Below, piece after piece: positions 17,114-26,282 of a stretch of 64,000 nucleotides of DNA (positions are counted from its first letter, which is position 1; every line of letters starts with the position of its first letter). The notes under the pieces were generated by a model that did no database searches, was not told where the DNA came from, and saw only the letters and a list, made by a program, of their open reading frames with translations. Position numbers and translations under genes: made by a program. Origin of the DNA: a bacterium (GTDB taxonomy: Bacteria > Hinthialibacterota > Hinthialibacteria > OLB16); the NCBI GenBank assembly GCA_022072055.1, contig JAJVIK010000008.1, forward strand, positions 1 through 64,000. The letters run 5' to 3'.

Positions 17114-18528
17114 CAGCGTCCCCCCTTGTGGGCGGGTGTGCCGGGCGAGGCCGGGGCGCCGAGGAATTGGCTGATTCGGGGGATGTTCTGGGCCGCCTGG
17201 GGATCTTCGGGATCGAGGCCCCGAACTTTCCTCCAAGAATCCAGGGCTTCCTCCCAGTTTCGGGCGCGGGTGTGGGCGATGGCATAGTGTCGCCACCCCT
17301 CCAGGTGTTGGGGATCCAAGGCGACCACATCCCCGAGCGGAGGAAGGGCTTCCTCGACATATCCCTGTTCCAGGCGCTCCACACCGAGTGCAAACAGCGC
17401 CTCTTTGTAGCGCGGAGAAAGCTCCACCGCGCGCTCCAGATCGGCAAGTGAGCGATCGGCCCTCCCCCGCTCCTTGTGGAGCGCGGCTCGAAGAAACCAC
17501 AGCCGCGCCTCAGAGGGGTGCTGCCCAAGCGCCTTTTCGACAGTCTCCTCGGCGGCCTCGATCTCCCCCGAGTCGATGAGGGATCGCGCGAACTCCACCC
17601 AGTGGTGAGTCTCGGAGGGGGTCTCCAGGCAGAGCAGGCGATAGAGATCGGCGGCTTGGTCCGCGCTTCCAGCGGCATGGAGCGCCCGGGCCTTGAGGGC
17701 CAGGACCGGTTTGCTCATCCGCTCCTTGGGGACACGGCGTATCAGACCGAGCGCCTTTCGGGAGTGGCCGCGAACCAGGCAGGCTTCGACCAGAATCTCC
17801 AGGAGCTCAATCCGACCCGGGAAACGCTTAAACCACTCCTCAACCGCCTCCAGCCCCTTGACGGGCAGCCCGGCGGCGGCCAGTTCCCGGGCCTCGTGGA
17901 CGAACAGGTCGGAGTAGGCTTTGGCCAGAGCGCACTCCTCGAGCAGCTCCCCTCGCCAGAGTCGCTTGAGATGCTCGAGGGTGACCGAGTCCGTGGGATC
18001 GATTTCCACCGCGCTCTGGTAGGCCTCCTCGGCGGCCGGGAAGCGGCCAAGGGTCTCCTCCAGAAATCCCAGATAGGAATAGCCCTGGCCCCACGTTGGG
18101 CGCTCCCTGAGGTGACGTTTGACCGCGCGGTGCGCGGCGGGGGCCCCTTTCAGGACGAACGCCAAGAGCACAGCCAGGGAGCGCGCGGCATCGAGCCTTG
18201 GGGCGCGCTTCACCGCCGCTTCGGAGAGCCGAAGCGCCTCCCTTTCCGCGCCGGCGAAGAGGGCGATTTCAGCCGCTTCCGCCAAGGCCTCGCCATCGTT
18301 GGCGATCGCCGTCAGGATTTCCCCGAGCGCCTCGAAGGCATCGTGACGTCTCCCCTGGCGCCGGTGAATTCGGGCAAGGAGAAAGCGGGCATCGATGAAA
18401 TTCGGCTCCTCGGCGAGGCACCGCCGAAGTGGAATGACAGCTTCCTGGTGGCGGTTCCTGGCCACCAGGTCAAGCGCGCGGTGGTAGTCCGCCAGCCCAG
18501 GGGGCGCGATGGAGTTCGTGGTTTTCAA
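17113..18528 (-). CDS. Tetratricopeptide-repeat protein
   Basis: 471 residues, soluble, with no signal peptide. Around ten TPR helix pairs are visible, such as ALDLVARNRHQEAVIPLRRC, FIDARFLLARIHRRQGRRHD, GYSYLGFLEETLGRFPAAEE and RYKEALFALGVERLEQGYVE. These form protein-interaction scaffolds. The likely start is a TTG at 18528; the ribosome site is weak, so a start slightly downstream is possible. It is co-translated with the membrane protein that follows, hinting at a membrane-associated assembly role, but the function is unknown. Confidence 0.75.
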   Translation of the reverse strand: MKTTNSIAPPGLADYHRALDLVARNRHQEAVIPLRRCLAEEPNFIDARFLLARIHRRQGRRHDAFEALGEILTAIANDGEALAEAAEIALFAGAEREALRLSEAAVKRAPRLDAARSLAVLLAFVLKGAPAAHRAVKRHLRERPTWGQGYSYLGFLEETLGRFPAAEEAYQSAVEIDPTDSVTLEHLKRLWRGELLEECALAKAYSDLFVHEARELAAAGLPVKGLEAVEEWFKRFPGRIELLEILVEACLVRGHSRKALGLIRRVPKERMSKPVLALKARALHAAGSADQAADLYRLLCLETPSETHHWVEFARSLIDSGEIEAAEETVEKALGQHPSEARLWFLRAALHKERGRADRSLADLERAVELSPRYKEALFALGVERLEQGYVEEALPPLGDVVALDPQHLEGWRHYAIAHTRARNWEEALDSWRKVRGLDPEDPQAAQNIPRISQFLGAPASPGTPAHKGGR

Positions 18529-18657
18529 ATGTCAACCCATCCCCTTGACATTCCAAAAAGGAAAAGAATCCTCTCCCCTCGGAGTTGCTCCGGCTAGTTT
18601 ACGCATGTTAGCATAATCTCAAAGGTGGATGGGAATGGGACCTTTCAGGAAACTCCG

Positions 18658-18858
18658 ATGAATCTGACAATCAACGGAAAATCCGAAGCGGTGGAGTCCG
18701 TCCGCACCCTTGCCGATCTGCTCGCTCGACTCAACCTGGACCAGCGTCAGGTTGTCGTGGAGCTCAATGAGAGGATTATCCGCCGAAACGATGTGGAAGG
18801 AACCTTGCTTTCCAACGAGGATCGGTTGGAGATTCTCCGATTCGTGGGGGGAGGCTAG
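18658..18858 (+). CDS. thiS: Sulfur carrier protein ThiS
   Basis: 66 residues, typical ThiS length, beginning MNLTINGKSEAVESV and ending LEILRFVGGG, with the C-terminal Gly-Gly that is thiocarboxylated. It donates sulfur for the thiazole ring of thiamin. The start was set at 18658 because CAGGA lies seven bases upstream. The core IIRRNDVEGTLLSNEDRLEI is the usual ThiS pattern of the E-x5-D-R-L-E loop. No thiG, thiF or thiH lies beside it; a ThiF/MoeB-type activating enzyme is at 32-33 kb. No TPP riboswitch is visible upstream. Confidence 0.88.
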   Translation: MNLTINGKSEAVESVRTLADLLARLNLDQRQVVVELNERIIRRNDVEGTLLSNEDRLEILRFVGGG

Positions 18859-18864
18859 ACCCGC

Positions 18865-19788
18865 TTGAATTCCACCGAGCCGAGCAAACCAACGATCCTG
18901 GCGGTCGATGACGAGGAAGTCATTCGCACGCTCCTGGTGAACATCTTCCAGCGTGATGGTCGCTACGCGGTGGACATCGCCGCCGATGGGGTGGAGGCGC
19001 TGGCCGCTTTGGATGCGCGGGACTACTCGGTGGTCATCACCGACCTTCAAATGCCCCGCATGGGGGGGATTGAGCTTCTTCGCCGCATTCGTAAAGCCCG
19101 CCCCGAGCTGCCGGTGATGGTGTTCACCGGATATGGCGACCTGCAGCAGGCGGTGGAGGCGCTCCGTCTGGGGGCGGTCAATTTCCTCTGCAAGCCGTTT
19201 GACCTCAAGGAGATTGTCCCCGCGGTCTCCAAGGCGGTTGAAGCGGTCCACAAGATGGACCGCCGGAAGCTGGCCTACTCCTTCGTCGATTCCCTCCACA
19301 TGGATATCTCGGTTCCGCCGGCCATGGATCACGCCGAGAGCGTTCTTCAGATGCTTGTGGATCCGGTCCTCAACCTCAATCTCGCCGAGGAGGCGGAGGT
19401 CAAGAATGTCTTCCTGGCCTTGGATGAGGTGTTGATCAACGCCATCGCCTACGGCGCGCTCCGGATCGACCCGATCATCCGCGAGTCGGAGACCGGGCAC
19501 GAAGATTTCGAACGGGAGCTGAGCAAGCGGGGGCTTCTCCCCGAATACGCGGACCGCCGTGTGCGAATCATCGCGGATTACAGCCCGGAAAAGGCGGTCT
19601 TCCGCTTCATCGATCCGGGCGAGGGTTTCGACTTTGAAAACCTCCCCGACCCGACTCACCCGGAGAACCTCTTCCGGGAACATGGCAGGGGACTGCTCCT
19701 TGCGCGCTGTTTCATGGATGACCTCCAATTCGCCGGAAAAGGGAATGATGTCACCCTGATCAAGATCCGCTCCGCCGCGGGGACCTGA
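18865..19788 (+). CDS. Response-regulator receiver domain fused to an RsbW-type HATPase domain
   Basis: 307 residues from a TTG at 18865, with GGGGGGAGG of the thiS 3' end as ribosome site ten bases upstream. Residues 10-125 are a receiver domain: DDE acidic pocket (15-17), phospho-acceptor Asp60 in VVITDLQMP, and Lys110 in LCKPF. Residues 160-305 look like a HATPase_c_2 (anti-sigma/RsbW-SpoIIAB) domain: DEVLINAIAYG N-box (187-197), DPGEGF (250-255) and HGRGLLLAR (273-281). There is no histidine-containing dimerisation domain, so it is not a normal sensor kinase. A phosphorylation-controlled switch protein kinase or anti-sigma factor is the likely role; no partner anti-anti-sigma gene is in view. 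Confidence 0.8.
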   Translation: MNSTEPSKPTILAVDDEEVIRTLLVNIFQRDGRYAVDIAADGVEALAALDARDYSVVITDLQMPRMGGIELLRRIRKARPELPVMVFTGYGDLQQAVEALRLGAVNFLCKPFDLKEIVPAVSKAVEAVHKMDRRKLAYSFVDSLHMDISVPPAMDHAESVLQMLVDPVLNLNLAEEAEVKNVFLALDEVLINAIAYGALRIDPIIRESETGHEDFERELSKRGLLPEYADRRVRIIADYSPEKAVFRFIDPGEGFDFENLPDPTHPENLFREHGRGLLLARCFMDDLQFAGKGNDVTLIKIRSAAGT

Positions 19789-19899
19789 CCCCTTGAAGCG
19801 CCCCCGACTCGGTGGACTTGCCGGGGGGGTGGGTCTAGAATTGTTTGCTCAATCCTCAATTTCCGAAATTCATCAGATCGACAAGGTGGTTCATGGATC

Positions 19900-21168
19900 A
19901 TGCCGACACCCGTGTTGCACGCAACCCAAGGCAGCCCCGCAATCCTCGGCGGGGAGCCGGTGAGGAAAACCCCCTACCCCGAGTGGCCGGACCCGAAACC
20001 GTGGATGCTGGATGCCCTCAAGGAGGTGTGGGCCTCCCGAGAGTGGGGGGTGGGCGCGCCGATCATCGACACCTTTGAGGAGAAATGGGCCGAGTATGTC
20101 GGGGTGCGCTATTCGGGGAGCTGTGTGAACGGCACCGAGGCGATCACGGTGGCGCTCCGCGCGGTGGGAGTGAAGCAGGGGGATGAGGTCCTTACTTCCC
20201 CATACACTTTCATCGGAACGATCACCCCGATCATGTCCATGGGCGCGGTCCCCAAATTCGTGGACATCTCGGAATCCGATTACCTGATGGACCTCGACAA
20301 GTTGGAGGCGGCGATCACCGAGCGCACGCGGGCGATTATCCCGGTGCATATCGCGGGGTGCATGGTGGACATGGAGCGGGTGTGCGCCATCGCCGAGAAA
20401 CACAACCTCAAGGTGATCGAGGACTGCGCGCAGGCCCCCGGCGCGGAATGGAAGGGGAGGAAGGCGGGGGCCTGGGGGCACGCCGGGACTTTCAGCTTCC
20501 AAACCAGCAAAAACATGTCTTCGGGAGAAGGCGGCTCGGTGACCACGGATGACCCTGAGATCGCCGACGGCGTTTTCGCCGCCAAGAACTGCGGGCGAAC
20601 CCGCGAAGGGGTCTGGTACGGCCATTCGCGATTCGGGAGCAACCTGAGACTATCGGCCTGGCAGGCCGCCTTACTCTTGGGGCAGATCGACACCCTGGAC
20701 GAGGAAAACTCCTTGCGACACAAGAACGCCCTGTATCTGGAGTCGATCCTCCGGGGCATCGAAGGGGTCGAGGCAATCGCCGTGGATGTGGAGGGAGTGA
20801 CCCGGCACGCCCATCACCTGGTTTTGTTCCGGTACGACAGCTCCAAATTCGAGGGGCTGACCCGCGACCAATTCACCAAAGCGGCGCAGGCGGAGGGGAT
20901 TCCGGTCGGCAACGGATATGTCCCGATCTACACCCAGGGGTGTGTCCGGGAGTATGCCTCCTGGCCGTTCATTGCCCCTTTGCTCAAGGCTCGTGGGATC
21001 GACTACTCGAAGGTTTCGTGCCCGGTGACCGAGCGGGTTTCCCGGCATGAGGGCTTCTGGACCCACATGAATGTGCTGATGGGAGGCGCGAGCGAGCTGG
21101 ATTCCTTCGCGGAGGCGTTCCGCAAAATTCAGCATCACGCGGGCGCCCTCAAACGGCGAATCGAGTAG
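19900..21168 (+). CDS. DegT/DnrJ/EryC1/StrS family PLP-dependent sugar aminotransferase
   Basis: 422 residues. It has the family layout: SCVNGTEAITVALRAVGVKQ near residues 74-93, IEDCAQAPGAEW (173-184), and the PLP-lysine motif FSFQTSKNMSSGEGG with Lys204. These enzymes transaminate keto-sugars for surface polysaccharide or glycoconjugate synthesis, or act as sugar dehydratases, in the cytoplasm. The N-terminal QGSPAILGGEPVRKTPYPEW is common in the subgroup with 'AHBA synthase-like' folds. No nucleotide-sugar genes are adjacent, so the substrate is open. AAGGTGG upstream serves as ribosome site. Confidence 0.88.
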   Translation: MPTPVLHATQGSPAILGGEPVRKTPYPEWPDPKPWMLDALKEVWASREWGVGAPIIDTFEEKWAEYVGVRYSGSCVNGTEAITVALRAVGVKQGDEVLTSPYTFIGTITPIMSMGAVPKFVDISESDYLMDLDKLEAAITERTRAIIPVHIAGCMVDMERVCAIAEKHNLKVIEDCAQAPGAEWKGRKAGAWGHAGTFSFQTSKNMSSGEGGSVTTDDPEIADGVFAAKNCGRTREGVWYGHSRFGSNLRLSAWQAALLLGQIDTLDEENSLRHKNALYLESILRGIEGVEAIAVDVEGVTRHAHHLVLFRYDSSKFEGLTRDQFTKAAQAEGIPVGNGYVPIYTQGCVREYASWPFIAPLLKARGIDYSKVSCPVTERVSRHEGFWTHMNVLMGGASELDSFAEAFRKIQHHAGALKRRIE

Positions 21169-21191
21169 AGCGCGGTTCGGTCAAGCGACCC

Positions 21192-22673
21192 TTATCGCCC
21201 GAGGGCTTCCTCCACTCGCTCGGTGAGCGTGCGGAGGGCCTTGAGGCGAGCGTGGAGCTTGCAGTTCCCCTCCAGAATCACCCACGGGGCGTAGGTGGTG
21301 CTGGTGCGCTCGAGCATATCCAGTGCGGCCTCTTCGTAGAGCGGCCACTTGGCCCGATTCCTCCAATCCTCTTCGGTGATCTTCCAGCGCTTGTGGGGGA
21401 TTTTCTGGCGTTCCTTGAAGCGCCGGAGCTGCTCCTTGGCGGAGAGGTGAATCCAGAACTTCACGATGATCGTGCCGAAGGAGGAGAGCTGCTCCTCGAA
21501 TTCGTTGATCTCCTGGTAGGCGCGCCACCAGTCCTCCGGGCGGCAGAACCCTTCGACCCTTTCGACCAGGACACGGCCATACCAGCTCCGGTCGAAGATG
21601 CTGATGTGGCCGGCTTTTTGAAGGGGACGCCAGAACCGCCAGAGGAAATGGTGCGCCAGCTCCTCCTGGTTGGGAGCGGCGATGGAGGTGACTTGATACC
21701 CGCGCGGGTCCAGGTTGCCCGTCACTCGGCGGATGTTGCCTCCCTTCCCGGCGGCGTCCCAACCCTCGTAAACCACCACGAGCGGAACCCGACTGCGAAA
21801 TAGGGAGAACTCCAGTTCCCGCATCCGGACCTGCAATTTGGGGAGCTCGGAGTCGTATTCCTTGCGGTCCGCCTGGACGGATAGATCGATCCGGTCGAGG
21901 AGAGTCGGCTTGGGATGGGGAACAAGCGGGATGGGTTTGGGTTTGCGGCGCGCCTGGGCCTTGTGCTCCTCAAGCGCGCGCTCCAGGGCGGCGATGACAG
22001 TCTGAAAAACCTTCACGGTGGCGAACCGTTTGCAGTGCGCCTCGACCACGGTCCACGGGGCGAAATGCGGGGAGCAGCGCTGCAGCATTTCCTCGACACA
22101 CTCGGCATAGCCGCCGTAGTTTCGGACCAGCCGGCGATCCGCCTTGGTCACCTGCCAGGCCTGGGTCGGGTCCTTGGTGATCTTCGAGACCCGTTTGCGC
22201 TGCTCCTTCTCGCTGATATGGAGGAAGAACTTGACCAGGACCGCGCCTGAGTCCGCGAGTTGACGCTCGAACTGGACAATTTCTCGAAACACCTGGGGCA
22301 GTTCGCGCCCGCGCGTGCGTTTGAGAGCACGGTCGACCAACACCTTGCGGTACCAGCTTTGATCGAACAGAGCGATGTGCCCTTGGGCGGGGGTCTTGAT
22401 CCAAAACCGCCAGAGGAATGGGCGCAGGAGCTCCTCCGGAACCGGGTCCTCAACGAGGTGGGTCTGAACCCAGCGCGGATCAAGCCGCTCCACCAGACGC
22501 GAGATCTGCGCGCCCTTGCCGCTGGCTTCCCAGCCCTCGAATACAATGATGGTCGGAATGCCCGCTTGACGGATCCTCTGTTGGAGCTCGGATAGTCGGT
22601 TGCGAAGGGGCGGAAACTCCGCCTCGAATTCCTTCTTGGTCAGTGCGTGGGTGAGGTCCACCTGTTCAAGCAT
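21192..22673 (-). CDS. pap: Polyphosphate:AMP phosphotransferase (tandem PPK2 domains)
   Basis: 493 residues from the ATG at 22673, preferred over a TTG 15 bases upstream because GGAGG lies eight bases before the ATG. Two PPK2 domains stand in tandem, each with Walker A (GWEASGKG at about 47-54; GWDAAGKG at about 304-311) and a lid/catalytic segment (FDQSWYRKVLVDR; FDRSWYGRVLVERV). This is the architecture of PAP-type class II PPK2, which makes ADP from AMP and polyphosphate. Both Walker motifs are intact. It is convergent with the DegT gene 23 bases away. Confidence 0.92.
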   Translation of the reverse strand: MLEQVDLTHALTKKEFEAEFPPLRNRLSELQQRIRQAGIPTIIVFEGWEASGKGAQISRLVERLDPRWVQTHLVEDPVPEELLRPFLWRFWIKTPAQGHIALFDQSWYRKVLVDRALKRTRGRELPQVFREIVQFERQLADSGAVLVKFFLHISEKEQRKRVSKITKDPTQAWQVTKADRRLVRNYGGYAECVEEMLQRCSPHFAPWTVVEAHCKRFATVKVFQTVIAALERALEEHKAQARRKPKPIPLVPHPKPTLLDRIDLSVQADRKEYDSELPKLQVRMRELEFSLFRSRVPLVVVYEGWDAAGKGGNIRRVTGNLDPRGYQVTSIAAPNQEELAHHFLWRFWRPLQKAGHISIFDRSWYGRVLVERVEGFCRPEDWWRAYQEINEFEEQLSSFGTIIVKFWIHLSAKEQLRRFKERQKIPHKRWKITEEDWRNRAKWPLYEEAALDMLERTSTTYAPWVILEGNCKLHARLKALRTLTERVEEALGR

Positions 22674-22759
22674 CCTCAAAGCCTCCAAGTGGAGATGGAC
22701 TGTGAGACCTTGGGCGGGGGTCGGACGGGATGATGACAGGATTCAGGCGAAAAGACAAA

Positions 22760-22788
22760 GGAGCGGAGGCCGCTCGACGCTCCGCTCC
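22760..22788 (-). terminator. Intrinsic terminator after the repeat-protein gene
   Basis: A perfect 9-bp stem (GGAGCGGAG and CTCCGCTCC) with an 11-base loop is followed on the minus strand by TTTGTCTTTT. It lies 28 bases past the stop of the tyrosine/valine repeat gene and separates it from pap. Confidence 0.8.
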
Positions 22789-22815
22789 CGAAACCAGTCT
22801 CTTGTCTCGCGGGGC

Positions 22816-24516
22816 TTATTGCTGTTCCGGTCCTCCCGTGGTCCGAATCACGGTCGGCGTGTCCCCCTCGATTGGGGTGAGCACGGTCTCGAGCGGTCCC
22901 GGGGGATTCGCCAGGGCCTTTTGAACTTCCTCTGGGGTGAGCTCGACAATCCTGTGGGAGACCACTTCTGCCTTGGCGGTCTCCTGGGTGTGGCGCGCCA
23001 CGCGGACAAGCGGGCGCCCATCAGGACCGCAGTTCATCGGGCTCCTCCGCTCGATGATCTCCTTGGCCTTGGGGTAGCGGACCAGGACTTTATATTCCAC
23101 GGTCTTCACATCCGGGACCTCGACTTGGTACGGCTCATCCACCTCAAAGGCCACCATCTCGGTGTAGGGAACCCGGACTGAGTAAGGAACCTGAACCTCG
23201 TACGGAACCTTCACCGTGTAGGTCTCCTCAACCTGATAGTTCTCCTCCTCGGTGTATGGAACCTTCACCGTGTAGGGGACTTGCTCCTCATACGGGATGC
23301 GCTCGGTGTAAGGGACCTTGACCGTATACTCCACCGGCTCCTCATAGGATTCGGGAACCTCATAGGGAACGGTGACCGTATACTTCTCCTGATCCGTATA
23401 ATTCACGGTTTCTGTGTAGGGAACATCCACCTCGTAGGGAACCTGGATCTCCTCTTTGACCATGATGGTCTTGGGGACCTTCTCGACATAGGGGACCTCC
23501 ACCTCGTAGGTTTCGGTGTCGGTGTAAGGAACATACACGGTGTTCTCAACCGGTTCTTCATAGGGCACATACTCGGTCTTCCGTTTGGCCACCTTGTAAT
23601 CCACGACCTCGCTGTCCACAAGGGTCTCGGTGTATGGAACCTCGACCTCGAACGGGATCTTAACCTGGTAGGTGACCGGCTCCCAATCGATCACGGTCCG
23701 CGAGTAAGGCTCGCGCAAGCTGACCAATTGCCCTCCCTGACATTCCCGGCTGCATCGGTACGCGGTCACTTCGCGTTCGCGCGGTTCCATCCGGGTCCGC
23801 CGTTCGGTCTTGTACTTGAGCTCGGTCTTGTACTTGGTCACCTCGCGCTCGCGCGGGACCACTCGGCTGGCATCCTCGTAAACGATCTTCTCCTCGGGAC
23901 GGACTCGGGAGACCATCTTGACCTGGGTTTCCGGCCGGACTTTTTCGACTTCGCGCGTGCGGGTCTCGAGCCGGGTCTTCACGACTTCATCGTGTTCAAC
24001 CACCGGCTTTTCGCGCACCTCGGTTCGATAGCGGGTTTCCTTGCGTGTGCGCGGCTCCTCGCGGACCTTCTGGACCGGACGGGTCCGCTCCTCCTCGCGC
24101 GTCTTGGTCACCGTCCGAGTGCGCGGCTCCATCCGGACGCGGGTCTCCTCGCGGACCCGATCCACATCCTTGTGGCGGGTTTCGGTCCGATAACGGGTTT
24201 CTTCGCGCACCTTTTCGACCGGGCGGGTCTTGGTGACAAGGCGGGTGCGCGGCTCCTCGCGCTCGCGGGTCTCGATCTTGTACTTGACCTCTTCGCGGTA
24301 GCGGGTCTCCGGGCGGTATTGGGTGACTTTGCGGGCGGCGGTTTCAATCCGAGTGGTGGGAACCTCACGTGTCCGGGTTTCCTCGCGGGTGGCCCAGATG
24401 ACCTGCTCCGCGGTCTTGATCACCGAACACTCCATGTCCGCCTGCGCGAAAACGGGGGTGATCCATTGAACTGCCAATATAGCGATGAAGGCTGAAACGG
24501 GCCGTGAAAGGGGCAT
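22816..24516 (-). CDS. Secreted YTV-like repeat protein with segregated basic and acidic halves
   Basis: 566 residues with a signal peptide (residues 1-25, ending VFAQA). Residues 41-250 are built from short Arg/Thr/Glu strands (RTREV, RYRTE, KTRLE, VREEPRTR), by hand count about 64 basic and 46 acidic residues. A central CSRECQGG is followed by residues 281-470 built from Val-Pro-Tyr strands (13 VPY copies, many as YTVKVPYTE), about 14 basic and 42 acidic. The C-terminal 90 residues are non-repetitive. The second half recalls the YTV domain of planctomycetal secreted proteins. Alternating polar/beta-branched residues suggest extended beta structure, perhaps a cell-wall or matrix fibre. Both ends of the gene are clean and a terminator follows, so it is an independent transcript. 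Confidence 0.75.
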   Translation of the reverse strand: MPLSRPVSAFIAILAVQWITPVFAQADMECSVIKTAEQVIWATREETRTREVPTTRIETAARKVTQYRPETRYREEVKYKIETREREEPRTRLVTKTRPVEKVREETRYRTETRHKDVDRVREETRVRMEPRTRTVTKTREEERTRPVQKVREEPRTRKETRYRTEVREKPVVEHDEVVKTRLETRTREVEKVRPETQVKMVSRVRPEEKIVYEDASRVVPREREVTKYKTELKYKTERRTRMEPREREVTAYRCSRECQGGQLVSLREPYSRTVIDWEPVTYQVKIPFEVEVPYTETLVDSEVVDYKVAKRKTEYVPYEEPVENTVYVPYTDTETYEVEVPYVEKVPKTIMVKEEIQVPYEVDVPYTETVNYTDQEKYTVTVPYEVPESYEEPVEYTVKVPYTERIPYEEQVPYTVKVPYTEEENYQVEETYTVKVPYEVQVPYSVRVPYTEMVAFEVDEPYQVEVPDVKTVEYKVLVRYPKAKEIIERRSPMNCGPDGRPLVRVARHTQETAKAEVVSHRIVELTPEEVQKALANPPGPLETVLTPIEGDTPTVIRTTGGPEQQ

Positions 24517-24823
24517 TGTAAGACCTCCGAAAATCAGTCAATAACTCTCCCCCCTCGGATAGAGTTTAGCCGCGCGCCACGCCCTGGACAATCATTCCTG
24601 ACGCGGAAGCTCCTCATTTCACGCTGCAAACCTCACACCAGAGGGGGTTCCGGAGGCATTGAAGTGGAGCAAACCCTCTCGATTTCCACAGGTTATCCAC
24701 AGATTCTTAAGAACGGATCGAATTGGACAACCGAGGCAACGGAAGGCATGGGTCCTCATTTCTGGTCGAGAACCACCCTAGGATGAGTACACACCGGGGG
24801 CGGATATGCTTTAGAGTTCCGAC
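24517..24823. other. Intergenic region with one DnaA-box-like site
   Basis: About 307 bases between two divergent genes. It contains TTATCCACA at 24693-24701 (a perfect DnaA box) just after a TTTCCACA half-match. No further boxes, AT-rich unwinding region or RNA gene was seen. Confidence 0.5.
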
Positions 24824-26209
24824 ATGAGCAGCTCCACGGACCTCTTTGGGAACCCTGTTGATGAGACGCGCGGAGCCCCAACCTTGGGCGACAAGCCAGT
24901 CGTGCCGAAGGCCTCCAGGCCGCTGGCGGACCGGATGCGCCCCCGCACGCTGGATGAGCTCCTGGGACAGGACCGGATCATCGGGCCGGGGACACTGCTC
25001 CGGAGGGCAGTTGAGGCCGGGAAGATCCAAAGCCTGATCCTCTGGGGGCCTCCGGGAAGCGGTAAGACCTCCCTGGCGATGCTGCTCGCGGCCCAAACGC
25101 AAGCCCATTTCATCACGCTTTCCGCGGTCACCGCCGGAGTGAAGGATATCCGCGAGGTGGTGGAAGGGGCGCGCCGGAGCCTGGAGCGCTCAGGGACACG
25201 CACGCTGCTCTTCATCGACGAAATCCATCGGTTCAACAAATCGCAGCAAGACGCGCTCCTCCCGCATGTGGAAGGGGGCCTTCTGACCCTCATCGGCGCC
25301 ACCACGGAAAACCCCTCCTTCGAGGTCAATTCCGCGCTCCTGTCACGGTGCCGGGTATATGTTCTCGCGGCGCTGGAGGAACGGGACATTGTCGCGCTTC
25401 TTCGGCGCGCCCTGGCGGATCCGGAACGCGGACTTGGGGGAGAGGCGATCGAACTGGAGAAGGATGCCATGGAGGCCCTCGCCGCGGCTTGCCATGGGGA
25501 TGCCCGCGGCGCGCTGAACGCCCTGGAGCTCGCGGTGATGGCGGTCCGGGAGCGTCCTTTGACGCTCACCGCCGCGATGCTGTTGGAGGCGCTCCAGAAG
25601 AAGGCGCTGCTGTACGACAAGAGCGGCGAGGAGCATTTCAATCTGATCTCCGCGTTCCACAAGAGCCTGCGCGGGAGCGACCCGGACGCTGCCCTTTATT
25701 GGCTGGCGCGAATGCTTGCAGCGGGCGAGGATCCGATGTATGTCGCGCGGCGGATTGTGCGCTTCGCGAGCGAGGATGTGGGCAACGCCGACCCCCAGGC
25801 GCTGACGCTCGCGATGGCCGCGATGAACGCCTACCACGCCTTGGGGACTCCGGAAGGAGAACTCGCCCTGGCCCAGGCCACCCTCTATCTCTCCACCGCG
25901 CCCAAGAGCAATGCATGCTACACCGCCTTCGGGCAGGCCACTCAGGTGGCCGAGGAAAAAGGACCCCTTCCGCCGCCGCTTCATATCCGAAACGCCCCCA
26001 CGCGGTTGATGAAGGACCTCGGGTACGGGAAGGGATATCAGTACGATCACGATTCCCCCGAGGGATACCTTCCACAGGAGTATTTTCCCGAGGGGCTTGA
26101 GGGAACGCGATTCTACCATCCGGTGGAGCGAGGCTTTGAACGCGAGATCCTCAAGCGACTGGACTATTGGAGGAAGCTGAGGGAATCCAAGGGGCAGGCC
26201 TCCGTGTGA
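24824..26209 (+). CDS. rarA: Replication-associated recombination protein A (RarA/MgsA), AAA+ ATPase
   Basis: 461 residues, slightly over the usual 440. It has Walker A GPPGSGKT (75-82), Walker B LFIDEIHRFNKSQQDALLP (129-147), sensor 1 IGATTENPSFEVN and the C-terminal MgsA tetramerisation region (SAFHKSLRGSDPDAALYWL; VGNADPQAL; YPHDSP-like YDHDSPEGYLPQEYFP). RarA acts at stalled replication forks. The N-terminal LFGN and PLADRMRPRTLDELLGQD stretch is typical. It stands alone after an intergenic region with a DnaA-box-like site. Confidence 0.95.
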   Translation: MSSSTDLFGNPVDETRGAPTLGDKPVVPKASRPLADRMRPRTLDELLGQDRIIGPGTLLRRAVEAGKIQSLILWGPPGSGKTSLAMLLAAQTQAHFITLSAVTAGVKDIREVVEGARRSLERSGTRTLLFIDEIHRFNKSQQDALLPHVEGGLLTLIGATTENPSFEVNSALLSRCRVYVLAALEERDIVALLRRALADPERGLGGEAIELEKDAMEALAAACHGDARGALNALELAVMAVRERPLTLTAAMLLEALQKKALLYDKSGEEHFNLISAFHKSLRGSDPDAALYWLARMLAAGEDPMYVARRIVRFASEDVGNADPQALTLAMAAMNAYHALGTPEGELALAQATLYLSTAPKSNACYTAFGQATQVAEEKGPLPPPLHIRNAPTRLMKDLGYGKGYQYDHDSPEGYLPQEYFPEGLEGTRFYHPVERGFEREILKRLDYWRKLRESKGQASV

Positions 26210-26282
26210 ACCAGACCATTGGGGATGCCCGGAAGCGACCGAGGAGACGCTTGGCCAAATCCTCGCGGCGATTGGAGCGCCT

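Noticed and set aside
18529-18657. TPP riboswitch before thiS
   Set aside because: No CTGAGA-type core or the expected paired arms were seen in the 129 bases.
22816-24516. CRISPR or DNA tandem repeat array
   Set aside because: The repetition is in a long intact coding frame with varied third codon positions, not identical repeats with spacers.
24693-24701. Perfect DnaA box TTATCCACA, possible replication origin
   Set aside because: Only one full box, no AT-rich unwinding element and no dnaA, dnaN or gidA next to it. At most a DnaA-responsive site for rarA.
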